This document shows positions 39,741 to 49,234 of a stretch of 64,000 nt of DNA, in pieces. A program made the position numbers and the translations under genes. The notes beneath the pieces were generated by a model that was given only the letters and a program-made list of their open reading frames with translations, ran no database searches and was not told the DNA's origin. Numbering within the stretch: the first letter of the stretch is position 1; every line of letters begins with the position of its first letter. The stretch is from Bacteroidales bacterium UBA1745 (GTDB lineage: Bacteria; Bacteroidota; Bacteroidia; Bacteroidales; UBA932), in contig DCHT01000044.1 in assembly GCA_002314885.1 (NCBI GenBank), positions 41,953-105,952 on the forward strand, in the 5' to 3' direction.

Positions 39741-42700
39741 TTATTTTTCAAATAGCTTGTCGAGTGCCGTCCCGAGTATGTCGCGGGCCGTTTCTTCGCC
39801 TTCGATGGTTTCGATAGGGAAGCCTATGCTGATGCACTTGTAGTTGTCTGCGTTGTAGAGCACGCCTGCCTGCACATTGCTGTCGCAGTATCTCAGGATG
39901 GTTGTGGCCTTGGAATTTGCTGGTATGAGTCCGTCAGGGGATTCCACCCTGTAGCACTTGTTGTCGAGGCTGGTGTGGAACTGAAACGGTGCGAGGGTCA
40001 TAGTGAAGTTGAAGCCTCCGACTGCCCTGACTTTGCCGGTGTGGCTGCCGAAGTTCGTGCGCCACTTGTAGCCCAGGACTTCCTGGCAGAAGTCGCAGGT
40101 CTTCTGCTTTGCCTCGCTGTCAGGCTTGAGCGGATAGACATAACTCCAGGAATCGGTGCCTATGTAGGAACCGCTGACGAGTATGCTGCCGCCGTCGGCT
40201 GTGTACTGCCTGAGGGCGTCCTGCAGTTCAGGGAAGAAGATGGTGTGCCTTGGACCGTATGCCGAGCGTCCGCTCTGGGTGGTGACCTGCTTTCCGCAGA
40301 TCAGGTCTATTGCCTTGATTCCTTCAAAGATGGCATTGTCGGCTGCGAAGGCCTTTGCAGACGCGGAGCAATAGGCCCTGCCGGTCTCGAAGATCAGTTT
40401 TCCGTGACGCCAGCTCCAGTCGAGGGTGTTGCCCGCCACCAGTTTGTCGGCGTAGTCCACGTATGATGCGCCGAAGCCAGGGCAGTCGTCATCCTGCCAA
40501 GGTTCGCAGCGGTGCCATTCGTACATATCGCCGATGTAGGAAGCGTCGAACATATAGGCCATACCGCCGTCGCTGCGGTTGTCGAAGCCTGCGTATTCGT
40601 ATGAGTCATAGAAAGTAGGGGCGGCGACGCGGTCGAAGTTGTCCACTGCCATCACTATACTTTCCTTGGATAAACCCGCTTCGAGAGCCTTCTGAGGTAC
40701 TCCTGCGCTCATCACCTGGGATGGGAAACTGCGCCCGCCGTCGTTGGCTGCGGCTACCTTCCACGAGCAGATGCTGCCTTTCGGCATTTCCACCTCGCAG
40801 ACCTTGAATCCGTTTTCGTCGCGTACTTCGGCCCTGACTCCGTTGTCCCAGCCGCCGTCAGCTATCCTGGTGTAGATGAAGTACCTGTCTGCCACTGCAG
40901 TAGGTTCCAGGCTGTCCTCGCTGTCCTTCCAGCTCAGCCTCATAGTGTAGGTCGAATCCGTGCCCTGTCTGAAATTGCCGCTCTCGTCGAATGCGAAGGT
41001 CGCAGCGAAGGAGTTCACCGGCAGAGGCTGGACTATGTAGGCACAGCCGTAGCGTCCGCTGAGGAACTTGAGCATACCCTTGTAGATGGCACGGCTCACG
41101 GTGAAGCGGAAGGCCGGATCGAGGCCGTATTTCATATCCGCGAAGTTCTGATGGGACAGAAGCTCGAGGAGCATTGCCGGCACGTTAGGCATACGGGATT
41201 CGCTGTAGGACTTGTCCCAGGTCTGGCGCCTTCTCCATTCAGGCTCGAAAGTGGCTCTGATGTCGTCCACGATCTGGCTCTGTACGGTTGCGGTGTATTC
41301 CCTGGCGGCCTGCCTGTCGCTGCCGTCCGTGTATTCCTGCTTGTTGTCCTTCTTGAGGGTATAGATGGCCAGGGTGCCTATGATGCTGGAATCCCTGGTG
41401 GTGCCTGCGTCCGTGTGGAAGCCCAGGGACATATCCACTGGGATGTTCTTGCCTTCTTCCTTAGGATTGACTCTGGAGCCTCCCGTGAGGTACTGTACCC
41501 AAGGTCCGCGGCACATAAAGTCGTCGCGGTAGTCGTGCTTGAGCTCGTTCTGGTTCCAGACTTCCTCGCCGAAGCCCGACCACTGGAGCCAGTAGCGGGC
41601 AGCCTCGGTGAATCTTGGCATCTGGGAGCATACGGCTGTGGATTTGTCCTGACCGTATTTGTTCCTGGCCCAGTTGCCCATACCTCCGCCTATCTTCACT
41701 GCATCGGCGGTGACGTATTTGCCGCTGGAACTGCAGCCCTTAGGTATGCCTGCGTCGAGGGTGACGACTTCGGACTGACCCTCCGGGAGTTCGAAGCTGC
41801 CGAGGTAAACCCACATTCCGCCGCCCATAGTCTGGTTGACGCAGAAATGTGTCTCGCCGCCCAGATGGTGGACGGTGTAGTGTGCGCAGTCGCTGCTTTC
41901 GGCTATGGTCTTATATGAAACATATACGGCGTAGGTGCCGCGTTCAGGCATATTGGCCGTCCAGGTGGCTGTGGCCTTGCTGCCGGCCTTCTGGGCTGCC
42001 TTGCGGGCGGTGCCCATAGTGAACGGATTGTCCAGGTCGTAGTAGATTTCATTCTTGTTGCAGAAGCCCGGACCTGCGTCGGCCCAGCTGCCGTTTTCTT
42101 TGTATCCGGCGTATCCGTTCCATCCAGGGTTGTTGTCGGCGATGGATTCGTATTCGCTGTAGTCCCTTTCCCTCGGGAGCATTACGACTGCACCTGCATT
42201 CTCGAGCATAGGCACGAGGAAAGGCACGACGTAACTCTGGGTATAGAGGTCTTCCACGGTCTCGAAGATGGTGGCACGCTGCCATTCCCACCTGTCGAGG
42301 CTCTGCTCGAAGTAGCGTCCGTGGCTCTGCCAGAGGGCAATGTGCCTTCCGCTGAGGCCTTTCTTGTAAGTGTCGCTGTCCTCGCAGCGCACGAGAGGCT
42401 TCACGGCGTTGCGGTTGTCGGCTATCTTGTAATTGCTTTTCACTGCCTTGCCGTCGTTGTTGAGCGGGGCGGTGATGTAGCGGCTGAGGCTGGTCTTGAC
42501 GCATTTGAGCTCGCCGACCACGCATCCCTTGTACTTGCCTGGGAGCCTGTTCTGGATTTCCTTCCTGAACCATTTGATGTCAGCTTCGGTCCAAGGATAG
42601 TCTCCGATGGCCTCGGTGAAATTGAAGCTGAGCACCTTGTCGTTCTGCACGACGCTCTTGAGGGCCACCGAAGATTTGACGCTGGTACGCCTTTCGAGCA

Positions 42701-42806
42701 CGGCGGTCAGGGAGTCGCATTCCTCCTTGAAATCGGACTTGTTCTGGGCTGAGAGCGAGAATGCCGCCATCAATGCGGCAAGTGATATGATAGTCTTTCT
42801 TACCAT
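39741..42806 (-). CDS. large secreted N-acetylmuramoyl-L-alanine amidase / golvesin-type protein
   Basis: The protein has 1021 residues. A signal peptide runs to about SLSAQ (residue 20). The first 600 residues contain an amidase_3-like catalytic domain interrupted by other material: HIALWQSHGRYF, SLGFHTDAGTT and VPAMLLELLSHQN carry the His/Glu residues expected for zinc amidases. Within it lies a golvesin/xanthan-lyase-like beta domain (around GTYAVYVSYKT). The C-terminal part has fibronectin-like and GATase-like stretches. It would act on peptidoglycan or a related polymer in the periplasm. Start at 42806 overlaps the VanZ gene end by seven bases; the longer frame to 42884 lies inside VanZ. 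Confidence 0.8.
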   Translation of the reverse strand: MVRKTIISLAALMAAFSLSAQNKSDFKEECDSLTAVLERRTSVKSSVALKSVVQNDKVLSFNFTEAIGDYPWTEADIKWFRKEIQNRLPGKYKGCVVGELKCVKTSLSRYITAPLNNDGKAVKSNYKIADNRNAVKPLVRCEDSDTYKKGLSGRHIALWQSHGRYFEQSLDRWEWQRATIFETVEDLYTQSYVVPFLVPMLENAGAVVMLPRERDYSEYESIADNNPGWNGYAGYKENGSWADAGPGFCNKNEIYYDLDNPFTMGTARKAAQKAGSKATATWTANMPERGTYAVYVSYKTIAESSDCAHYTVHHLGGETHFCVNQTMGGGMWVYLGSFELPEGQSEVVTLDAGIPKGCSSSGKYVTADAVKIGGGMGNWARNKYGQDKSTAVCSQMPRFTEAARYWLQWSGFGEEVWNQNELKHDYRDDFMCRGPWVQYLTGGSRVNPKEEGKNIPVDMSLGFHTDAGTTRDSSIIGTLAIYTLKKDNKQEYTDGSDRQAAREYTATVQSQIVDDIRATFEPEWRRRQTWDKSYSESRMPNVPAMLLELLSHQNFADMKYGLDPAFRFTVSRAIYKGMLKFLSGRYGCAYIVQPLPVNSFAATFAFDESGNFRQGTDSTYTMRLSWKDSEDSLEPTAVADRYFIYTRIADGGWDNGVRAEVRDENGFKVCEVEMPKGSICSWKVAAANDGGRSFPSQVMSAGVPQKALEAGLSKESIVMAVDNFDRVAAPTFYDSYEYAGFDNRSDGGMAYMFDASYIGDMYEWHRCEPWQDDDCPGFGASYVDYADKLVAGNTLDWSWRHGKLIFETGRAYCSASAKAFAADNAIFEGIKAIDLICGKQVTTQSGRSAYGPRHTIFFPELQDALRQYTADGGSILVSGSYIGTDSWSYVYPLKPDSEAKQKTCDFCQEVLGYKWRTNFGSHTGKVRAVGGFNFTMTLAPFQFHTSLDNKCYRVESPDGLIPANSKATTILRYCDSNVQAGVLYNADNYKCISIGFPIETIEGEETARDILGTALDKLFEK

Positions 42807-43201
42807 TTCCTGAGCGCTGTTCTGTATGCTACTATGATCAATGTGCCCGTTGCCAGACCTATGCTGTCCGCCACGAAATCCCATACGTCACCGCTGCGGT
42901 ATCCCACGAACTTCTGTCCTATTTCTATGCCGCTCGCCAGCAGCAGGCCGGCTATGTACATCACGAAGAGGAAGAGCACGAAGCGTCCGACCTTTCCGTT
43001 GCTTGAGTGGAAGGCGTAGAGACAGATTATTGGGAAGGGGAGGAACATCGCAAAATGGACTATCTTGTCGGAGGGAATGCCGAACAGGGTAGTGGGGATG
43101 TCCTGCGAGGGGGTGAACTTGTAGAAGCACAGGAAGGCCAGCACTGCGAAGTAGATCAGTGCCGTCAGCCTCCATATCATCTTGCTTTTGCTTTGGGTCA
43201 T
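42800..43201 (-). CDS. VanZ-like family membrane protein
   Basis: The protein has 133 residues with four membrane segments. The VanZ-like signature is DKIVHFAMFLPF together with GIEIGQKFVGYRSGDVWDFVADSIGLATG. Some members give teicoplanin resistance, but most have no defined role. A shorter start at residue 8 (MIWRLT) is equally possible. It lies between the ABC exporter and the amidase, overlapping the latter, which suggests an envelope-related role. Confidence 0.85.
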   Translation of the reverse strand: MTQSKSKMIWRLTALIYFAVLAFLCFYKFTPSQDIPTTLFGIPSDKIVHFAMFLPFPIICLYAFHSSNGKVGRFVLFLFVMYIAGLLLASGIEIGQKFVGYRSGDVWDFVADSIGLATGTLIIVAYRTALRKW

Positions 43202-43225
43202 TTCGTCGTTGTCAGAGCTTTATGG

Positions 43226-45061
43226 TTAAAGGGCCTGCATATCGTTAAGTTTCTTATAGTATCCTCCGATGGCGAGGAGCTCCTCGTGGCGGCCTCTCTC
43301 CACTATGCGCCCTTCGTTCATCACGAGTATCTCGTCCGCGTTCTTGATCGTGGACAGACGGTGGGCGATGGCGATGGTGGTCCTGCTGGTGGTGAGGCGG
43401 TCGAGAGCCTCCTGCACAAGCCTTTCGGACTCGGTGTCGAGCGCAGAGGTGGCTTCGTCGAGTATGAGTATCTCAGGATTGGCAAGTATGGCCCTGGCGA
43501 TGCTGATGCGCTGGCGCTGTCCGCCTGAGAGCTTGCCTCCGCGGTCGCCGATGTTGGTCATATAGCCTTCTTCCTTCTCCATTATGAAGTCGTGGGCATT
43601 CGCGACTTTTGCGGCGGCGATGACCTGTTCCATAGTGGCGCCTTCCACACCGAAGGCTATGTTGTTGAAGATGGTGTCGTTGAAGAGTATGGCCTCCTGG
43701 TTGACGTTGCCTATCAGGTTGCGGAGGTCCTTGGTGCGGAACTGGCGTATGTCGGTGCCGTCTATGGTGATGGAACCGGACTTGACGTCGTAGTACCTCG
43801 GAATGAGGTCCACGAGGGTGGATTTGCCGCTGCCGGACTGGCCGACGATCGCAATGGTCTTGCCCTTCTGCACCTTGATGTTGATGTCAGTGAGCACCTC
43901 ACGCTCGTCATTGTAGCTGAAGCATACGTCCTTGAATTCGATGCAGTCGTTCAGGCTCTCGATGCTGACAGGATTCTCCGGATCCTTGATGTTGTTCTCC
44001 GCGAGGAGTATCTTGTCGATGCGTTCCATTGATGCAAGTCCCTTCGGAATGTTGTAGCTGGCTCTGGAAAGATCCTTGATAGGCTGCAGCACGCTGTAGA
44101 GGATGAGCATATAGAAAATGAAGGTCGGAGCGTCGATTATGTTGCTTCCGCTGAGGATGAGAGTGCCGCCGAACCAGAGCACGATCATAATCATTATGGT
44201 GCCGAGGAATTCGCTGACCGGATGTGCGGAGGCCTGCCTTGTGGCAACCCTGCCGGAGATGCCGCGATAGTCGTCGCAGGTGCCCTTGAAGTTCTCCTTC
44301 ATCTTGCTCTCGGCATTGAATGCCTTGATGATGCGAAGGCCTCCGAGGGTCTCGTCGAGCTGGGACATAGTGTCGCTCCAGCGGTTCTGGGCCTTGAGGG
44401 AACTCTTCTTGAGTGTCCTTCCGAGCGCTCCCATACCCCAGGCCATAAGCGGAACGACCGCGATGGTGAAGAGGGTGAGCTTCCAGCTGATGGCGATCAG
44501 GGTCGCGAAGTAGAACGCAATCAGGATAGGATTCTTGATGAGCATATCGAGGGAACTCGTGATGGAGTATTCGACCTCGTTCACATCACCGCTCATACGG
44601 GCCACGATGTCTCCCTTCCTCTCATCGGAGAAGAAGCCGAGAGGCAGGCCCATCAGCTTGTTGTACACTCCGGTACGCAGGTCGCGGACGACTCCGGTGC
44701 GCAGCGGGATCATAATCGCGGAGGATCCGAAATAGCAGCTGCACTTGAGGAGTGTCATCACGATCATAAACAGACCGATGATCAGCAGGGTGTTGGATTC
44801 TCCGAACTTGCCGATGAGCTGCTGGCAGTATGCGTAGAAATTGTTGATGAGAAGTTCCTTGAAGCCCATTCCCTCTGTGTTCCACGCCAGCATCTCATAG
44901 TTCGAGGTGTCCATCTTGAAGAGGATCTGGAGCACCGGCACTATGAGGGAGAAGGAGAATATGTTGAAGATGGCGGAAAACATATTGAGGAAAACCGAGC
45001 CGTACAGGTAACCCGTATACGGCTTGACGAACCTCCTGAGAACTTTCCAGAATTCTTTCAT
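43226..45061 (-). CDS. ABC transporter, fused permease and ATPase (MsbA-like)
   Basis: The protein has 611 residues. The N-terminal 330 residues hold six membrane helices of a type I exporter. The ATPase part has Walker A GQSGSGKST, the signature LSGGQRQR, Walker B ILILDEATSALD and the H-loop in AIAHRLS. MsbA-like half-transporters flip lipid A or other lipids or export drugs; the cargo is not determined by sequence. Its start abuts the S9 peptidase stop, indicating coupling. Confidence 0.92.
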   Translation of the reverse strand: MKEFWKVLRRFVKPYTGYLYGSVFLNMFSAIFNIFSFSLIVPVLQILFKMDTSNYEMLAWNTEGMGFKELLINNFYAYCQQLIGKFGESNTLLIIGLFMIVMTLLKCSCYFGSSAIMIPLRTGVVRDLRTGVYNKLMGLPLGFFSDERKGDIVARMSGDVNEVEYSITSSLDMLIKNPILIAFYFATLIAISWKLTLFTIAVVPLMAWGMGALGRTLKKSSLKAQNRWSDTMSQLDETLGGLRIIKAFNAESKMKENFKGTCDDYRGISGRVATRQASAHPVSEFLGTIMIMIVLWFGGTLILSGSNIIDAPTFIFYMLILYSVLQPIKDLSRASYNIPKGLASMERIDKILLAENNIKDPENPVSIESLNDCIEFKDVCFSYNDEREVLTDINIKVQKGKTIAIVGQSGSGKSTLVDLIPRYYDVKSGSITIDGTDIRQFRTKDLRNLIGNVNQEAILFNDTIFNNIAFGVEGATMEQVIAAAKVANAHDFIMEKEEGYMTNIGDRGGKLSGGQRQRISIARAILANPEILILDEATSALDTESERLVQEALDRLTTSRTTIAIAHRLSTIKNADEILVMNEGRIVERGRHEELLAIGGYYKKLNDMQAL

Positions 45062-46969
45062 TTAGAGATAATCTTCGAAATAGAGTGATACTTTGTCCAT
45101 CAGATGGACGCGGTTGCGGCCGAATACGTTATGCTCGGCAACTGGGTAAGGGAAGTAATCGACCTGCACGTTCCTGTCTATGCACTCCTGGATGAAGCTG
45201 AGGCTGTGCTCCCAGACCACTGTGTTGTCCACAGCACCCTGGCAGATGAGCAGCTTGCCCTTGAGATCGCCCGCCTTGTTGATCAGGCTGGTCTTCTCGA
45301 AGCCCTCCGGATTCTCCTCAGGGGTGTCCATATACCTTTCTCCGTACATTATCTCGTACCATTTCCAGTCGATGACAGGGCCGCCGGCAACGCCAACCTT
45401 GAAGACCTCGGGATAGTTGGTCATCAGGGATATGGTCATAAATCCGCCGTAGCTCCATCCGTGTACGCCGATTCGGTCCTGATCCACGTAAGGCAGGCTG
45501 CAGAGCATCTTGATGCCCTCCATCTGGTCTGCCATCTCGGCCTGTCCGCACTGGCGGTGGATGACCTTCTCGAACTCGGAGCCCCTGTTCTGGGTACCTC
45601 TGTTGTCCTGGACATAGATCAGATAGCCTCTCTGGGCCATAAACATTTCCCAGCGGCGAAGCTGTGCGAGCCAGGTGTTCTGTACCATCTGGGAATGAGG
45701 ACCACCATAGACATAGACGATTACCGGATATTTCTTGGTTGGGTCGAAGTCGATAGGCTTGATGAGCCTGTACCAGTTGTCGAACTTGCCGTCGGCGCTC
45801 TTCACGGTGCCGAGGTCGATTTCAGTGTAGGCATAGCCCTTCGTCGGGTCTTCTGCCTGGCTGAGGACCTCCCTGGTCTTGCCGTCGAGGCTGATCTTTT
45901 CGATAGTGCCCGGGTTGTTGAGGCTCGAGTAGCGGTCGTAGATGTGTCCGTCCTCGAAACTTACGGACGGATTGTGCCATCCTTCTGCGAGAGTGAGCCT
46001 CTGAGGCTGTCCGAAGACGGTCTTCTTGCCCTTCTTGCGTATTTCGATTCGGAAGAGATGATTCTCGACAGGGGAGACCTCTGCTGAGGTGTAGTATACG
46101 AACTTGCCGTCATTGGCCACGTATTTCACGTCTGCATCCACGGCGGTAAGGCGTCTTACGCTGCCGAGGGTGTCGCAGAGATAGAGATTGCGATGGCCGT
46201 CGCGCAGGTCGGTGCGGTAGATGAACCTGTCTCCGCTGCCCTTGAGGAACCATACTGGGTCCAGAGGTTCGGCGAAGCGGCTGTCGTGCTCGGTGAGTAT
46301 TGTCCTGAGAAAGCGGCCGTCAGCTGCGTTGTACATATTCATCTTCACGTTCTCGGTCTTGCGGTCGAGCACCTGTATGATGACTTTTCGGCTGTCCGGA
46401 GTCCAGCTTACGTTGGTCAGGTACCTTTCCTCGTCGAAATCGGTGACGTCGCAATATACGGTGCTGCCGCTGGCGATGTCATAGATTCCGAGGCTGATGA
46501 GCTCGGAAGCCATACCAGCCATAGGGTAGCGGATCTCGCGCAGTGCGCCCGTGCGCGTACGAATATCGAGGAGGGGGAATTCAGTGACACGGCTCTCGTC
46601 CTTGCGGTAGAAAGCTATCCTGGTGGAGTCCGGGCTCACGAATATGCCTCCGTCTATGCCGTACTCGTTGCGGCTCACGGTCTCGCCATAGACGATGCCG
46701 TCAGCTTCGCTCTGCGCTATGCATTTTCCGTCCAGGAAGAGGCTGCCGCCTTCGGTCGTGACCTTGAACTTCCCGGCTTTGATCCTGTGTCCCGGAATCT
46801 GTACCTGGCCCATCCTCGGAGACAGTTCTCGGCTGAGTATGGTCTCCTCCATCGTGAGTATCTTCCCGTCGGACGGATTGGCTTTGTGAACCGAGACTAT
46901 GCCCGGCTGGGCTGAGGCAACGATGCCTGTGCAGCACAGTAGTGCCGCCGTCAATGCAAATCTGGTCAT
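45062..46969 (-). CDS. S9 family dipeptidyl peptidase IV-like protease
   Basis: The protein has 635 residues. A signal peptide ends near ASAQ (residue 20). A beta-propeller domain covers about residues 30-380, and the C-terminal alpha/beta hydrolase domain has the Ser in GWSYGGF, Asp in GAVDNTV and His in VAEHNVF, an intact triad. Such enzymes remove X-Pro or X-Ala dipeptides in the periplasm. At 635 residues it is shorter than the 700+ residue homologues I know in Bacteroidota, mostly in the propeller. Five bases separate it from the small gene upstream. Confidence 0.9.
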   Translation of the reverse strand: MTRFALTAALLCCTGIVASAQPGIVSVHKANPSDGKILTMEETILSRELSPRMGQVQIPGHRIKAGKFKVTTEGGSLFLDGKCIAQSEADGIVYGETVSRNEYGIDGGIFVSPDSTRIAFYRKDESRVTEFPLLDIRTRTGALREIRYPMAGMASELISLGIYDIASGSTVYCDVTDFDEERYLTNVSWTPDSRKVIIQVLDRKTENVKMNMYNAADGRFLRTILTEHDSRFAEPLDPVWFLKGSGDRFIYRTDLRDGHRNLYLCDTLGSVRRLTAVDADVKYVANDGKFVYYTSAEVSPVENHLFRIEIRKKGKKTVFGQPQRLTLAEGWHNPSVSFEDGHIYDRYSSLNNPGTIEKISLDGKTREVLSQAEDPTKGYAYTEIDLGTVKSADGKFDNWYRLIKPIDFDPTKKYPVIVYVYGGPHSQMVQNTWLAQLRRWEMFMAQRGYLIYVQDNRGTQNRGSEFEKVIHRQCGQAEMADQMEGIKMLCSLPYVDQDRIGVHGWSYGGFMTISLMTNYPEVFKVGVAGGPVIDWKWYEIMYGERYMDTPEENPEGFEKTSLINKAGDLKGKLLICQGAVDNTVVWEHSLSFIQECIDRNVQVDYFPYPVAEHNVFGRNRVHLMDKVSLYFEDYL

Positions 46970-46973
46970 TGCG

Positions 46974-47390
46974 TTATTCTACCTCTTCTACTGAAACGAT
47001 GCCGTCCACAATGAACTTCTCCTTGCCGCGCCAAGGGAGGGCGCCCTTGTACTCCTTGTAGTGGAGCTGGACCTTCTTGCCGCCGCAGTGGTACATCAGG
47101 GAATCGGCCACGGCTGCGTCCACGACTGAGAATGAGAACTCGTTGGACTGGATGGTGGTGCCGTTTCCGCTCTTTCCGGTGAGGGTGGTGTTGTTCTTGG
47201 AACTGATGCCCTCCTGGATGATGATTCCTTCGTAAGTCTTGAAGATATAGCCTTTGTAGACGATTCTGTTGAGGGTTCCGGCCTTCACTCCTTCTCCGAA
47301 TACGAATCCGTAGCGGAAGAAGGCAAGTCCGGCGCCGATGAGAAGGAGGATTACTATGAAAGTTCCTCCGAATGCCAAACCTTTCTTCAT
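46974..47390 (-). CDS. hypothetical protein with one N-terminal membrane segment
   Basis: The protein has 138 residues. One hydrophobic segment spans about residues 6-27, followed by a beta-rich domain (LNRIVYKGYIFKTYEGIIIQEG, FSVVDAAVADSLM, HYKEYKGALPWRGKEKFIVDGI). Similar short membrane proteins exist in Bacteroidota and have sometimes been labelled as a dehydrogenase by transferred annotation, which nothing here supports. It sits between the DUF3276 gene and the S9 peptidase gene, with gaps of 3-5 bases. Confidence 0.75.
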   Translation of the reverse strand: MKKGLAFGGTFIVILLLIGAGLAFFRYGFVFGEGVKAGTLNRIVYKGYIFKTYEGIIIQEGISSKNNTTLTGKSGNGTTIQSNEFSFSVVDAAVADSLMYHCGGKKVQLHYKEYKGALPWRGKEKFIVDGIVSVEEVE

Positions 47391-47393
47391 ATA

Positions 47394-47735
47394 CTAAAGT
47401 TCCTCAAAGGTGACGCCTGAGTCGCCGTCTTCCTCGTTCTTCTCCACTACTTCGTAGGCGCAGTTGGCCTTGATGTAGTCGACTGCATCCTGAAGCCCCT
47501 CGGCAAATTTCTGGAAATCCTCCTTGTAGAGGAAAATCTTGTGCTTGTCATAGGTATAGCGTCCGTCCCTTTCAATCCTTCGCTTGCTCTCAGTGATGGT
47601 GAGGTAGTAGTCGTTGCCCTTTGTAGCCTTCACGTCAAAGAAATAAGTACGTTTTCCGGCCCTTACTGGCTTTGAGTATACGTCCTCGCCCGAACGGTCC
47701 TGAGCGTAGCCTCCATCATAATCTTCGCGATACAT
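47394..47735 (-). CDS. DUF3276 family (PUR-alpha-like) nucleic-acid-binding protein
   Basis: The protein has 113 residues and starts MYREDYDGG. The PUR-like repeat is visible as KPVRAGKRTYFFDVKATKGNDYYLTITESKRR and HKIFLYKEDFQKFAEGL. Structural relatives bind single-stranded DNA or RNA; the role in bacteria is not established. ATG at 47735 is preferred over an upstream start at 47765 that would overlap the promoter. It is the first gene of a long minus-strand run and divergent from nusB. Confidence 0.88.
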   Translation of the reverse strand: MYREDYDGGYAQDRSGEDVYSKPVRAGKRTYFFDVKATKGNDYYLTITESKRRIERDGRYTYDKHKIFLYKEDFQKFAEGLQDAVDYIKANCAYEVVEKNEEDGDSGVTFEEL

Positions 47736-47762
47736 AAATGTAATTTTTGATTTTAATATCAA

Positions 47763-47770
47763 CAAAGTTA
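47763..47770 (-). promoter_or_regulatory. -7 box of DUF3276 gene promoter
   Basis: The minus strand reads TAACTTTG, matching TAnnTTTG, 28 bases upstream of the ATG at 47735. Confidence 0.55.
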
Positions 47771-47792
47771 AAGTTTTTTCTGAAATAAGGTG

Positions 47793-47800
47793 TATCTTTG
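47793..47800 (+). promoter_or_regulatory. -7 box of nusB promoter
   Basis: TATCTTTG matches TAnnTTTG, 19 bases before the nusB ATG. It covers the upstream in-frame TTG (47798), which therefore cannot be the start. Confidence 0.65.
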
Positions 47801-47818
47801 CACCAAATCGATATAAAA

Positions 47819-48790
47819 ATGTTGAACAGACGAATCTTGAGAATCAAGGCGTTCAAGGTGCTCTACAGCACGGCAATCACGCGAGATTCCCAGAGCCCTG
47901 TAGCCCTCCAGGATGCGGAGACTCAGCTTACCGAGTCCTGTGAGGCCGTCAGAGATCTTTACATACTGATGATGGGAGCCGTTTCTCCGCTCACTGCCAT
48001 TGCAAGGCAGAGGGTAGAGGCGCTTTCCCGTAAGCTCAATCCTACCGAAGAGGAGAAGAACCCGAACCTGAAGTTCGTGGAGAACGGTCTTGCCGTGCTC
48101 CTGGACAACGACATCGACTTCCGCAAGGTGTGGAAGAAGAAGTTCCCTAAGTTCGACTGGAATCAGTATGACCTCATCCTCAAATCGATCCTCAATGACG
48201 TGACCACCAAGCCGTGGTTCAAGTCATATATGGAATCCGACAAGTCGTCCCTCGCCGCTGACTGCAAGCTCTTCACCAAGATATATGAGGAAGAGTTCGT
48301 GGACAACGAGGAGATCGCGGCTATGCTCGAGGATATGTCCCTGCTCTGGAATGACGATCTCGCTTATGCCCTTACCTATTGCTGCAAGAGCTTTGAAAGC
48401 CTCGCAAAGACCGGCAGATGGTCTATGCCTCCGCTTTATCAGAGCGAAATCCTGAAGGCAGAAGGAAAGTCAGTGGAGAGCGACTGTGACTTCGCTCACA
48501 AGCTCCTCCGTACTTCCTACGGTGCATACGACAGGTATTCAGACCTGCTTTCATCCCTTGTTTCATCCTATGAGAAGGAACGTCTCGTGGCCACGGATAT
48601 GTGCCTTATGGTGTGCTGCCTGGCCGAGATTATGAATTTCCCTTCCATCCCGGCCCGCGTATCCATCAACGAATACGTGGAAATCTCCAAGTTCTACGGC
48701 ACCCCTAAGAGCAGCGTCTTCGTGAACGGCCTGCTTGACCGCGCTGCCAGGAAGGTGATGGCCGAGGAAGGCTCAACCAAGACTTTATAA
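47819..48790 (+). CDS. nusB: transcription antitermination factor NusB (long form)
   Basis: The protein has 323 residues. NusB is an RNA-binding factor of the rRNA antitermination complex. The N-terminus MLNRRILRIKAFKVLYS and the C-terminal domain (ATDMCLMVCCLAEIMNFPSIPARVSINEYVEISKFYGTPKSSVFVNGLLDRAA) are clear NusB. The about 150-residue insertion between them doubles the usual length, a form I know in Bacteroidota. It leads the run nusB-yajC-ybbR-coaE. Confidence 0.93.
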   Translation: MLNRRILRIKAFKVLYSTAITRDSQSPVALQDAETQLTESCEAVRDLYILMMGAVSPLTAIARQRVEALSRKLNPTEEEKNPNLKFVENGLAVLLDNDIDFRKVWKKKFPKFDWNQYDLILKSILNDVTTKPWFKSYMESDKSSLAADCKLFTKIYEEEFVDNEEIAAMLEDMSLLWNDDLAYALTYCCKSFESLAKTGRWSMPPLYQSEILKAEGKSVESDCDFAHKLLRTSYGAYDRYSDLLSSLVSSYEKERLVATDMCLMVCCLAEIMNFPSIPARVSINEYVEISKFYGTPKSSVFVNGLLDRAARKVMAEEGSTKTL

Positions 48791-48808
48791 CATTAAAAAC
48801 AGATAGAA

Positions 48809-49219
48809 ATGAATCTCCTTTATTTCATTCTCCAGGCAGAGCAGGGCGTAGAGAACGTCGCTGCCGGAATCCTCGCAGACCCTGCAGCAGGCGCAGCCGC
48901 CGAGGCAGCAAACGAGGCCGCACAGACCGCTCCAAAGCAGCAGCCTTGGGTTATGTGGGCTATGCTCATCGGTATTTTCGTAATTATGTGGTTCTTCATG
49001 ATCCGTCCGCAGCGCAAGGCTCAGAAGGAGCAGCAGGCTTTCCTCAATGCCATCGAAAAGGGCACCAAGGTGGTCACTGCAGGCGGTATCTATGGTGTTG
49101 TTGCCGAGGTTAAGGAAAACACCCTTATCATCGAAGTGGACAACGGCGTGAAGATCAAGGTGAGCAAGGCTTCCGTCCAGAGGGACCCAGCCGATATGCC
49201 GGCTCCTGCGAAGAAATAA
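48809..49219 (+). CDS. yajC: preprotein translocase subunit YajC
   Basis: The protein has 136 residues. A single membrane segment (about 48-67, WVMWAMLIGIFVIMWFFM) is followed by the signature IRPQRKAQKEQQAFLNAIEKGTKVVTAGGIYGVV. YajC associates with SecDF-YidC. An alanine-rich N-terminal stretch of about 40 residues precedes the membrane segment. It follows nusB by 18 bases. Confidence 0.94.
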   Translation: MNLLYFILQAEQGVENVAAGILADPAAGAAAEAANEAAQTAPKQQPWVMWAMLIGIFVIMWFFMIRPQRKAQKEQQAFLNAIEKGTKVVTAGGIYGVVAEVKENTLIIEVDNGVKIKVSKASVQRDPADMPAPAKK

Positions 49220-49234
49220 TCCGTCGCATTCACA

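Noticed and set aside
47736..47818. Search for a structured RNA between the DUF3276 gene and nusB
   Set aside because: The 83 bases are filled by two divergent -7 boxes and AT-rich spacer; no stable stem is apparent.
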